From: Streptomyces guryensis
GTDB taxonomy: Bacteria > Actinomycetota > Actinomycetes > Streptomycetales > Streptomycetaceae
DNA: 64,000 bases
Direction of reading: 5' to 3'
NCBI RefSeq assembly: GCF_021261325.1
Contig: NZ_JAJSBI010000021.1
Coordinates: forward strand, 119,427 to 183,426
Shown here: positions 33,543 through 41,405 of the stretch, one piece after another
Layout of the letters: each line of letters begins with the position of its first letter
Numbering within the stretch: position 1 is the stretch's first letter
Made by a program: the position numbers and the translations under genes
Notes under the pieces: model-generated
Database searches by the model: none
The model's input: only the letters and a program-made list of their open reading frames with translations
What the model was told of the DNA's origin: nothing

Positions 33543-35126
33543 GTGAACGCTGTTTCGCAGGCCCGTCCACCGGACCCGGCGCGGCCCTGGCGGCTGGAAG
33601 TGGCCGGACTGTCCAAGACGTTCGGCCCGACGCGCGCCCTCAGCGACGTTCATCTCCAGGTCGCTCACGGCGAGTTGCACGGGCTCGTGGGCCAGAACGG
33701 ATGCGGGAAATCCACCCTCGTCAAGATCCTTACGGGCGGCTACTCACCCGATCCGGGAGCGTCCGTGACCGTGGACGGGCTACGACTGGACCTGCCGATC
33801 CGCCCGCTGCAGCAGCGGGCGGCGGGAGTCTCGGTCGTCCACCAGAATCTCGGCTTGGTGGACGACCTGACGGTCTGGGAAAACGTACGGCTGGGCCACT
33901 ACCGCGCGGGCCGGCTCTCCCGGCGGATCAACCGGCGGGCGGAACAGCAGGCGGCCGAGCGGGTCCTCGCCCGGCTGGGCCGCCCGCTCGAGGCCGGCCA
34001 GAAGGTCGGTTCGCTCCCGGCACAGGACCGCGCCGTGGTCGCCATCGCCCGGGCGGTGCAGGACCACCCGCCCGGCAGCGGACTGATCATCTTCGATGAG
34101 TCGACGCGGGCCCTGGGCAGGTCGGCGCGGGCCCGCTTCTTCCAGACGGTCCGGTCCCTCGTCGAGGAGGGCACCTCGGTGCTGCTCATCTCACATCAGT
34201 TGGAGGAGATCGTCGAAGTGACCGACCGGGTCACCGTGCTGCGCGACGGCGCGGTGATCGAGGCGGGCCTGTCCACCCGCGAGGTGAACGAGGCTTCGCT
34301 CACCCGCATGATGCTCGGACGCCACCTCGTCACGCACAGCCGACGGGAAAGCCACGTCCAGGACCAGCCCGTCGCCTCCGTGCGGGACCTCGTGGTCGCC
34401 GCGGTGACCGGCCTCGACCTCGAGGTCCGACGCGGCGAGGTCCTCGGAATGACCGGGCTGATCGGCTCGGGTTTCGTCGAGGTGGCCGAGGCGCTGACGG
34501 GCGCACGCACGGCCCGCGCGGGCACGCTGTCCGTCCAGGGGCGCGATCTGGCACTGGACCGTCGGCGCGGCAGTACCAAGGAGTTCGTACGCGCGGGGGT
34601 GGCGTTCGTGCCCGAACGCCGTCTGGAGGCGGGAGTGGCCGGTGAGCTCACGGTGTCCGACAACCTGACCCTGCCTCGCGTGAGCCGCCGCGGCGGCCGA
34701 CTGCGGATCGGCGCGGCGTGGCAGGCCGAGGAGACCGCCGCGATGATCGCGAAACTCGACATCCGGCCGCCTGACCCGTACGCGCCGATCCACACGCTCA
34801 GCGGCGGCAACCAGCAGAAGGTCCTGCTGGCCAAGTGGCTGGCCGACGCGCCCCACCTGCTCGTGCTGCACGAACCGACGCAGGCTGTCGACGTCGGTGC
34901 CCGCCACGACATCATCGAGGCGATCCGGGCGGCCGCACGCGACGGCTGCGCAGTCGTGATCGCCTCGATCGACCCGACCGATCTCGCGGTGCTGTGCGAC
35001 AGGGTGCTGGTCTTCCGCGACGGCCAGGTGACCAGGGAGCTAAGTGGCGATCCGGAAACGGACGCCATCGTGCGCGCAGTATTCGACGACGACACAAGGT
35101 CTCAGAGAAGGGGGCAGGTCGACTGA
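33543..35126 (+). CDS. ribose-type ABC importer ATPase with two nucleotide-binding domains
   Basis: A 527-residue RbsA-like double ATPase. In the first domain Walker A is GQNGCGKST and Walker B LIIFDEST, but the signature is degenerate (GSLPAQDRAVVAIARA instead of LSxGxxQ). In the second domain Walker A is degenerate (GLIGSGFVEVAE, usual for this family), the signature LSGGNQQK is perfect, and Walker B reads LLVLHEPTQAVDVG, with His where Asp is expected. GTG at 33543 has AAGGGG at good spacing; GTG at 33534 is too close to it. The stop overlaps the permease start. Confidence 0.88.
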   Translation: MNAVSQARPPDPARPWRLEVAGLSKTFGPTRALSDVHLQVAHGELHGLVGQNGCGKSTLVKILTGGYSPDPGASVTVDGLRLDLPIRPLQQRAAGVSVVHQNLGLVDDLTVWENVRLGHYRAGRLSRRINRRAEQQAAERVLARLGRPLEAGQKVGSLPAQDRAVVAIARAVQDHPPGSGLIIFDESTRALGRSARARFFQTVRSLVEEGTSVLLISHQLEEIVEVTDRVTVLRDGAVIEAGLSTREVNEASLTRMMLGRHLVTHSRRESHVQDQPVASVRDLVVAAVTGLDLEVRRGEVLGMTGLIGSGFVEVAEALTGARTARAGTLSVQGRDLALDRRRGSTKEFVRAGVAFVPERRLEAGVAGELTVSDNLTLPRVSRRGGRLRIGAAWQAEETAAMIAKLDIRPPDPYAPIHTLSGGNQQKVLLAKWLADAPHLLVLHEPTQAVDVGARHDIIEAIRAAARDGCAVVIASIDPTDLAVLCDRVLVFRDGQVTRELSGDPETDAIVRAVFDDDTRSQRRGQVD

Positions 35127-36154
35127 TGGACGTCACCCGCCAGAAAGATCTCGAAACTCCCCCACCCTCGCCGCAGGCGGCGCACGACCCAGAGCCGGTT
35201 TCGGCCGCCGCCCGGGCCGGGCACGTCGCATCGCGTTACGCGGTGATCGGTGTCTGGGCTGCCATGATCGCGGTGTACGCGGTCGCGGAGCCAGGTCTGT
35301 TCCTGACCGAGGGGACCTTCCAGACCGTCTTCGGCTCACAGCAGTCACTGGTGTTCCTCACCATGGCACTGCTGTGCACCATCTGTGTCGGCGAGTTCGT
35401 GGACCTGTCCGTTCCGGCGACCTTCGGGTTCTCCGCCACCATCCTGCCCGTTCTGGTCGTCGACCACGGGTGGGGAGTGTGGCCGGCGACAGCCGTCGCC
35501 GTCCTGGGCGCGATCGCCGTCGGCGTGGTCAACGGGCTGCTCGTCGTCGTGGTCGGGGTCAACACCATCGTGGCGACGCTGGGGATGAGCACCTTCCTCG
35601 GGGGCATCAGCCTCTGGATGTCCCACCTCAACACCGTCAGCGGCCTGCCGACCGGGTTCGGCAGGTTCGCGCTGCACCCTGTGGCCGGCCTGCCGGTCTC
35701 GTTCTTCTACGGCGTGGCGCTGGTGGCCGGTTTCGCCTACGTCCTCGCCTTCACGCCGCTGGGCCGCCACATCCGCTTCGTCGGAGCCAACCGGGAGGTC
35801 AGCCGACTCTCGGGCATCCATGTGAACCGGATCCGCCTCGGTTCCTTCGTAGCCTCCGGTGCCATGTGCGGCGTCGGTGCGATCATCGCCGTCGCGGCCT
35901 TGGGCGGTTACAACCCGACCACGTCCGACACCCTGTTGCTCCCGACGTTCGCCTCGGTCTTTCTCGGCACCGCGATCCTCCAGCCGGGGCGCTTCAACCC
36001 GATCGGCACCTTCGTCGGCATCTACTTCCTGGAGACCGGGATCCTCGGGCTCCAACTACTGGGCCTGGAAGCCTGGGTCTCCTCCGTCTTCTACGGAGGT
36101 GTCCTGATAGCGGCGGTCACCATCGCGACCGTGCTGCGCCGCCGAAGCACATGA
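35126..36154 (+). CDS. ribose-type ABC importer permease
   Basis: Membrane subunit with eight or more hydrophobic spans in 342 residues. The family pieces GVVNGLLVVVVGVNTIVATLGMS (read in two halves) and GRHIRFVGANREVSRLSGIHVNRI are clear. It follows the ATPase with a one-base overlap. Only one permease is present, so it should form a homodimer, as RbsC does. Confidence 0.88.
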   Translation: MDVTRQKDLETPPPSPQAAHDPEPVSAAARAGHVASRYAVIGVWAAMIAVYAVAEPGLFLTEGTFQTVFGSQQSLVFLTMALLCTICVGEFVDLSVPATFGFSATILPVLVVDHGWGVWPATAVAVLGAIAVGVVNGLLVVVVGVNTIVATLGMSTFLGGISLWMSHLNTVSGLPTGFGRFALHPVAGLPVSFFYGVALVAGFAYVLAFTPLGRHIRFVGANREVSRLSGIHVNRIRLGSFVASGAMCGVGAIIAVAALGGYNPTTSDTLLLPTFASVFLGTAILQPGRFNPIGTFVGIYFLETGILGLQLLGLEAWVSSVFYGGVLIAAVTIATVLRRRST

Positions 36155-36229
36155 TCGACGCCCGCTGCGGGCCGACCGGCCGAGACGCCGACGAGGGGCC
36201 GGGCAGCGGGCCTGCGGGAACAACTGTGC

Positions 36230-36275
36230 GCCTGCGTGTAGGTCACGGCGGTTTCGCAACGAGCGACACGCAGGC
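36230..36275. terminator. inverted repeat between convergent permease and marR genes
   Basis: GCCTGCGTGT (36230-36239) pairs with ACACGCAGGC (36266-36275) across 26 bases. It lies in the short convergent gap and may serve both strands as a terminator. Confidence 0.4.
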
Positions 36276-36307
36276 CTGCGGGTTCCCGCCCTCTGGAAGC
36301 GTGCCCG

Positions 36308-36802
36308 TCACGACGTGGTGCCGGCCAGCGGCCACATCGCGGCGTCGGCCGGGTCCTCGCCTTCCAGCGTGACGGTCAGCTCCCGAAGCCGTCCGACGAG
36401 CTCGTCCTTGCCATCGCCCAGCATCTCCGTCAGGACGCGGTCGACCTCGGCCATGCGCGCGCGGCCGTCCACGACGCCGGCGAGACCGGTCTCGGTGAGC
36501 TCGTTGAGGATGACGCGCTTGTGCACGGGATGCGGCAGCCGCCGGACCCACCCGATGCGCTCGAGCTGTGAGAGTGCCGTTGTCACGCTCTGCGGCGTGA
36601 TGTGGAAGCGGCGCGCGAGGTCCGACGCGGACAGCAGGCCGAGTTCGTCGAGGTGGACGGCGAGGCCGAGCTGGGTCACCGTGACGCCGAGCCCGTCGAG
36701 CGCGGTATGGACGCGGCGGTGCACCGCCTGTTGGGCCCGCCAGAGCACATGGGGCACCCCGTGCTCCCACGCGAAGCCCGCTTCGCCCGTTGCCAACGAC
36801 AT
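36308..36802 (-). CDS. MarR family transcriptional regulator
   Basis: A 164-residue winged-helix repressor. The core TQLGLAVHLDELGLLSASDLARRF...TPQSVTTALSQLERIGWVRRL, followed by the wing and VILNELTETG, is typical MarR. It is divergent from the second LigM-type demethylase, and an inverted repeat at 36851-36881 lies between them. In Sphingobium a MarR-type protein (DesR) controls ligM and desA, so a similar role is plausible here, with vanillate- or syringate-like acids as ligand. Confidence 0.85.
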   Translation of the reverse strand: MSLATGEAGFAWEHGVPHVLWRAQQAVHRRVHTALDGLGVTVTQLGLAVHLDELGLLSASDLARRFHITPQSVTTALSQLERIGWVRRLPHPVHKRVILNELTETGLAGVVDGRARMAEVDRVLTEMLGDGKDELVGRLRELTVTLEGEDPADAAMWPLAGTTS

Positions 36803-36850
36803 GGTCGCCCTCCGTTCTGAGTGAAGCCATTATCCGCACCCAATATTACT

Positions 36851-36881
36851 TCAGACATCTTCAAACTTCTCAGATGACTGA
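36851..36881. promoter_or_regulatory. imperfect inverted repeat, candidate MarR operator
   Basis: TCAGACATCT and AGATGACTGA pair at nine of ten positions across an 11-base AT-rich spacer. The site is 60-90 bases before the demethylase start and 49 bases before the marR start. Confidence 0.45.
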
Positions 36882-36940
36882 TATAGCCTCGTCGTTGCAC
36901 GGCACCGAGGCCGTGTGCGTCGCAGCGTGGAAGGAATGCC

Positions 36941-38284
36941 ATGCCCAGTCTCGAAGAAGAGATCAACAAGGCGGGAGGGGCGCTCGCTCTGCTCCGGCAG
37001 GGGCGCTCCGGGGCGTACCCGTTCCCGATCAAGGCCGAGTTCAGCAACTGGCGTGACGAGCAGGAGGCGTGGCGCAACAGTGCGGCGCTGATGGACCTGT
37101 CGCACCACATGCCGGACCTCGTCCTGCAGGGGCCGGACACGTACCGGCTGCTCGAACACCTCGGGGCGAACAGCTTCCAGGGCTTCGGCCCCGGCAGCGC
37201 GAAGCAGCTCATCACGGTCCGCCCTGACGGCTACATGATCGGCGACTGCATCCTGTTCTGCGTCGACGACCACCACGTCCGGATCGTCGGCCGTCCGCCC
37301 GCCCTCAACTGGGTCGAGTTCAACGCGGCCACCGGCGGCTGGGACGTCACTGTCCGCCGGGACGAGCGCACCGTGAACAACCCGAAGGGCCGGGAGCTGT
37401 TCCGGCTCCAGTTGCAGGGCCCGCACGCCGCGGCGATCTTCGAGAAGGTCAACGGCGGACCCATGCCCGACATCCCGTTCTTCACCATGGGAAGCTTCAA
37501 CGTCGGCCCGCACAAGGTCACCGCGCTCAACCACCGGATGTCCGGCTTCCCGGGCTACGAGTTCACCGGACCGTACGCGGACATCGAGTCGGTGCGCGAC
37601 ATCATCCTGGAGGCCGGCGCCGAGTACGGCGTGCGCCAGGTCGGCGCCCGCGCGTACGCCTCGGTCGCCACCGAGTCCGGCTGGATCGCCAACACCCTGC
37701 CGGCGACCTACACCGGCGAGGACATGAAGGCGTTCCGCGAGTGGCATTCGGCGCGCTCGTTCGAGGGCAACCTCGCGCTCGGCGGCAGTTGGGTCAGCGA
37801 CCGGATCGAGGACTACTACACCACCCCGTGGGACCTCGGCTACGGCCACGTCATCAAGTTCGACCACGACTTCGTCGGGCGCGAGGGACTTGAGGCGATC
37901 AAGGACCAGCCGCACCGCCGCAAGGCCTGGGTGCTGTGGGACCGCGACGACGTCGCGAACATCTTCGCGAGCATGTACGAGAAGGGCGACCAGCGCTTCA
38001 AGTACATCGAGATGCCTGCGGCGTTCTACACCGCCTGCCAGTTCGACCGGGTGGAGAAGGACGGCGAGCTCGCCGGAGCGGCGATGCTCACCTCGTACTC
38101 CGCGAACGTGCGCGGCTGGATCTCGCTCGGCACGATCGACCCGGCCGCCGCGGCCGGCGACCAGGTGGAGATCGTATGGGGCGAACCGAACGGCGGCTCG
38201 CCGAACCCGGCCGTCGAACGCCACACCCAGACCCGCGTGCGCGGAACGGTCATGGCACGGCCGTTCCCGGCGAAGAAGCGCTGA
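36941..38284 (+). CDS. THF-dependent O-demethylase, LigM/DesA family (paralogue 2)
   Basis: A 447-residue GcvT-fold protein with the LigM framework: EFSNWRDEQEAWRNSAALMD, LSHHMPDLVLQGPDTYRLL, SAKQLITVRPDGYMIGDCI, FRLQLQGPHAAAIFEKVNGG, ATESGWIANTLPATYTGED, IEDYYTTPWDLGYGHVIKFD and HDFVGREGLEAIKDQ. It is closer to Sphingobium LigM in its N-terminal part than paralogue 1 is. The start at 36941 follows GGAAGG. It transfers a methyl group from a methoxy-aromatic to THF; which substrate cannot be read from the sequence. It is controlled on the spot by the divergent MarR, while the THF recycling enzymes are 10 kb to the left. Confidence 0.85.
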   Translation: MPSLEEEINKAGGALALLRQGRSGAYPFPIKAEFSNWRDEQEAWRNSAALMDLSHHMPDLVLQGPDTYRLLEHLGANSFQGFGPGSAKQLITVRPDGYMIGDCILFCVDDHHVRIVGRPPALNWVEFNAATGGWDVTVRRDERTVNNPKGRELFRLQLQGPHAAAIFEKVNGGPMPDIPFFTMGSFNVGPHKVTALNHRMSGFPGYEFTGPYADIESVRDIILEAGAEYGVRQVGARAYASVATESGWIANTLPATYTGEDMKAFREWHSARSFEGNLALGGSWVSDRIEDYYTTPWDLGYGHVIKFDHDFVGREGLEAIKDQPHRRKAWVLWDRDDVANIFASMYEKGDQRFKYIEMPAAFYTACQFDRVEKDGELAGAAMLTSYSANVRGWISLGTIDPAAAAGDQVEIVWGEPNGGSPNPAVERHTQTRVRGTVMARPFPAKKR

Positions 38285-38642
38285 CCAAGCAGCGAGTGGA
38301 AGCACGAGGGCGTCGTCGTCGGCGACGCAGAGGGGAGCGCCTTCATGGATGACTTGCCTCTGCAGAGCGGGATCGCCCGCGCGCTCGCCCATCGGACTGC
38401 TGCGGCGACGCGCGAAGGCCAGAACCCCCTGAACGCCTCGCCGTAGGAGTTCGGGGCCGAACGTTTCAAGGGCGAAGCCCGCCGCCAAAGGGTACTGGCG
38501 CGGACGATCGGATCCGCGGTGCGGCGGACCGCACCTCGGGTCAGGCGCGGGCCCCGCTGCAACCCAGCCCAACGCCCAAGATGCTCGATATTCGGGACAT
38601 TCCAACCTCTCGCAGGAAACAGAAGCCTCTGCTACTCTCCGG
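38285..38642. other. gene-free stretch upstream of the first LysR gene
   Basis: No supported gene. A 33-codon frame at 38346-38447 has no family signal. The stretch ends at a LacI-type operator. Confidence 0.4.
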
Positions 38643-38656
38643 CTAAATCGTTCTAG
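38643..38656. promoter_or_regulatory. LacI-type operator (CTAAATCGTTCTAG) upstream of lysR-1
   Basis: Exact copy of the folP operator at 27890-27903, more than 10 kb away, 71 bases before the LysR start. It ties the aromatic regulator to the LacI regulon. Confidence 0.65.
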
Positions 38657-38727
38657 CTGCACCCAGCACATCTCATGTAGGACACGGCCGGAGGCAGGCC
38701 CCAGCCGTGTCCTACCGGAGGATCCCC

Positions 38728-39639
38728 ATGGACCGCATACTCCTGATGCGCAGCTTCGTCACCGTCGCGCAGCTCGGCAGTTTCAATGGAGCCGCCCGAA
38801 CGCTGAACTCCTCCGGCTCCCTCGTCTCACGACACGTGGCGGAACTGGAGCGACAGATCGGTGTACGGCTCGTCAACCGCACCGCCCGGTCCGTGAGCCT
38901 GACCGAACAGGGGCTGCGCTACTGCGAGTTCGCAGCCCGGATCCTTGCCGAGATCGAGGCGGAAGAGGCCCACATCGGGCAGCAGCACGACCGGGCGGAA
39001 GGCCAGCTGAGCGTCGTCTGCCCCAAGTGGATCGGGAGCCTGGACGTCGGGGACGCCATCGCCGCGTTCGCCGCCGCGCATCCGAAGATCTCCGTACGGT
39101 TCGAACTGGGAGGCCTGTCGGAGCGCACCTACGACTTCCTGGACAGCGGTTTCGACGTCGCCCTGCACACCCGGGACCTGCGGGATTCCCGGGTGCACCT
39201 CAAGAAGATCGCGTCGCTCCCCTTCACCCTGTGCGCGTCCGAGGAGTACGTCAAACGCAACGGCTCCCTCGACCACCCCAACGACCTGACCGCTCATGAC
39301 TGTCTGGTGCATGCCAACGAACCGGTCTGGCGTCTCGGGGAGGGGGCCACCTCCAGCCTGCACAAGATCCGTAATGTGGCCTTCTCATCGAACTCGTACA
39401 TCGCCCTGCAGAAGGCCGCCGTCCAGGGCCTCGGCATCGCCCTGCTCCCCCAGCGGTCGGCTTACGAGGACCTGGTCTCCGGGGCACTCCTGGCCCAGCT
39501 CCCCTCGGTCCCCGTTCCCGACCGCCCGCTGTTCGCGGTCTATGGGCCCGGCCAGACCGTGCCGCGGAAGATCGTCGCCCTGCTGGAGTTCCTCACTTGG
39601 TGGTTCAGGGAGAACCCGATTCCCGTACTCGGAACCTGA
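38728..39639 (+). CDS. LysR family transcriptional regulator 1
   Basis: A 303-residue activator-type regulator. The N-terminal winged helix (LLMRSFVTVAQLGSFNGAAR, LVSRHVAELERQIGVRLVNR) is followed by the co-inducer domain. GGAGG lies upstream of ATG 38728; an upstream GTG at 38707 is less likely. It is a clear paralogue of the LysR at 54430-55341: the pieces CPKWIGSLD, DAIAAF, RTYDFLDSGFD and LHKIRNVAFSSNSY recur. The two genes frame the catabolic block, so they probably read related aromatic signals. Confidence 0.9.
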   Translation: MDRILLMRSFVTVAQLGSFNGAARTLNSSGSLVSRHVAELERQIGVRLVNRTARSVSLTEQGLRYCEFAARILAEIEAEEAHIGQQHDRAEGQLSVVCPKWIGSLDVGDAIAAFAAAHPKISVRFELGGLSERTYDFLDSGFDVALHTRDLRDSRVHLKKIASLPFTLCASEEYVKRNGSLDHPNDLTAHDCLVHANEPVWRLGEGATSSLHKIRNVAFSSNSYIALQKAAVQGLGIALLPQRSAYEDLVSGALLAQLPSVPVPDRPLFAVYGPGQTVPRKIVALLEFLTWWFRENPIPVLGT

Positions 39640-39959
39640 AGGCACCGCCGGCGTGGGAGCCTGCTCGGTGACGATCAACCGGTCAGCCGTCGAGCAGCTC
39701 AGAGGCTGCGCGGACCAGGCAGTACAGCCATGCCTGATGGCTCTTGAGCATCGACCGCGGCCGCTCGTTCGCCAGAGCCGCAGCAGGCTCGCGCAGAGCC
39801 GCCAAGGCAGCTGTGCTCGTTGCCACAGCTGTGCTCGTAGCCACCGAAGCGGGAGCCGATCGCGCCGACGGCGAGCCTTACCGCGCGTCCGACGTCCCGC
39901 AGTTGTGCACGCAGCGCGCCGTGTGAGGGGCCACGGCCACGCACGTCCAGGGACCTCGG
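39640..39959. other. gene-free convergent gap
   Basis: 320 bases between the convergent lysR-1 and third demethylase genes. Only short frames with poor bias. No clear terminator hairpin was found. Confidence 0.4.
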
Positions 39960-41321
39960 CTACAGCGCGGAGACGTCCGTTCGCCGCCTGTCGGGCTTGA
40001 AGGGCAGTGCGGCCACCGTCGCCCGGATCTCACGCTGCGGGGTTCCCGGCTTCCCCCACACCACCACCACCTCCGTCCCGGGCCCGGCATGGGCCGGGTC
40101 GATCACGCAGAGGGAGATGGTCGATCGCAGGTTCACGCTGACCGTCCGGCCCGTGGAGGCGCCTACACGCTGCCCGCCGACGAGCACCTCGTCGAAGACC
40201 GGGCCGCGTCCCCTGGGCAGTTCCATGGCGTCGGGGAGGTCACCTTCGCCCAGCGTCGCGGCAAGGACGGCGGTGACGTCGGAGGCGTTCCAGCGCAGAC
40301 CGACGAGCTTCCGGTACGGCTCCCCCTTGGCGGCGTCGGCGACCAGTGCGTCGCGGCCCAGGAAGTCGCGGTCGGGGACGCCCTTGCGGAAGCCCCAGCC
40401 CAGTTCGGCCGGCTTGCGGAAGTAGTCGGTGACGCCGTTCTCCGGTACGAAGCTGCCGCCGGGGAAGGCCACCCTGAACTGCCTGGGCACGGCGGGGGTC
40501 ACGACGGACGAGGCGATGTAGTCGAGGCCGTTCGTCGCGATGCCCGCCTCGATGTGCTGGACGGGCTGGGACCGGAAGCCGAGCTGCCGGATCCCGAACT
40601 GGCCGCCGCTCTCGACCGCGGCCGCCCAGATCTCGTTGGCATGTCCGACCGGGCCGTGCAGCTCATAGCCGAGTTCGCCCGAGATGCCCGTACGGAGGAC
40701 ACGTACGGGGACGCCGTTGATGCTGGACATCCGGCTCCGGCAGAAGGCGATGTCCCGCAGGCTCTCCCCGGTCAGCTTCTCCATCGTGTCCAGGGCCGCC
40801 GGACCCTGGATGCCGAAGATGAACTGGGCGGGGCTGACGTCCTCGATCTCCGCGTCCCAGCTCCCCTGGCTCAACCGCCACAGCAGCCAGTCCCCGCTTC
40901 CGGCCGTGTAGAGGAACTCCTCCTCGTCCAGGCGGCACAGGACTCCTTCCGACGCCACCCAACCGTTCTCGTCGAGTTGGACGTGATGCTTGATCTGTCC
41001 GACCTCGAAGCGGGACAGGTCCCTCATGCCGTGCCAGGCGAGGAAGGCCTGCGCCTGGCTCCCCCGGACGACGAGCTTGTGCAGCGGCGACCAGTCGCCG
41101 ATGTAGCAGGAAGCGAAGTGCGCGGTGCACTCGTCGATCCAGCCGGTGTACTCGAGAGGCAGCAAGGTCTGGGCGAAGTGACCGTAGGCCTGCAGGTTGT
41201 TGCTCACGCCCTGGGCTGCCGCGGCAGGGCTGAAGTACGCCGGCCGTTGTGCGACGAAGGGGGCGTCCTTCAGTCGCAGGACTGCTTCATAGGTGGCGCG
41301 CTGGGCTTCGGTGATGTCCAC
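39960..41321 (-). CDS. THF-dependent demethylase, GcvT/LigM-like (paralogue 3, divergent)
   Basis: A 453-residue member of the aminomethyltransferase fold, less like Sphingobium LigM than the other two. Visible pieces are GHFAQTLLPLEYTGWIDE, FASCYIGDWSPLHKLVVRG, KHHVQLDENGWVASEGVL, FIFGIQGPAALDTMEKLT, VRVLRTGISGELGYELHGP and GWGFRKGVPDRDFLGRDALV. GTG at 41321 has GGGAGGA upstream. It lies 84 bases after an LDH2-type dehydrogenase and a ThDP enzyme, so it may act on a later intermediate of the same route or on a second methoxy position. Confidence 0.8.
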   Translation of the reverse strand: MDITEAQRATYEAVLRLKDAPFVAQRPAYFSPAAAAQGVSNNLQAYGHFAQTLLPLEYTGWIDECTAHFASCYIGDWSPLHKLVVRGSQAQAFLAWHGMRDLSRFEVGQIKHHVQLDENGWVASEGVLCRLDEEEFLYTAGSGDWLLWRLSQGSWDAEIEDVSPAQFIFGIQGPAALDTMEKLTGESLRDIAFCRSRMSSINGVPVRVLRTGISGELGYELHGPVGHANEIWAAAVESGGQFGIRQLGFRSQPVQHIEAGIATNGLDYIASSVVTPAVPRQFRVAFPGGSFVPENGVTDYFRKPAELGWGFRKGVPDRDFLGRDALVADAAKGEPYRKLVGLRWNASDVTAVLAATLGEGDLPDAMELPRGRGPVFDEVLVGGQRVGASTGRTVSVNLRSTISLCVIDPAHAGPGTEVVVVWGKPGTPQREIRATVAALPFKPDRRRTDVSAL

Positions 41322-41405
41322 GGGTCGTCCTCCCGCTCATGGGGCTATGGGCTGTGGGGCTATCGGCTGTCCAGACCATCTGAAACGTGCGGCTACGTCG
41401 GCCGG

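Noticed and set aside
38346..38447. Small 33-codon gene upstream of lysR-1
   Set aside because: No ribosome site or homology clue; the frame could be chance.
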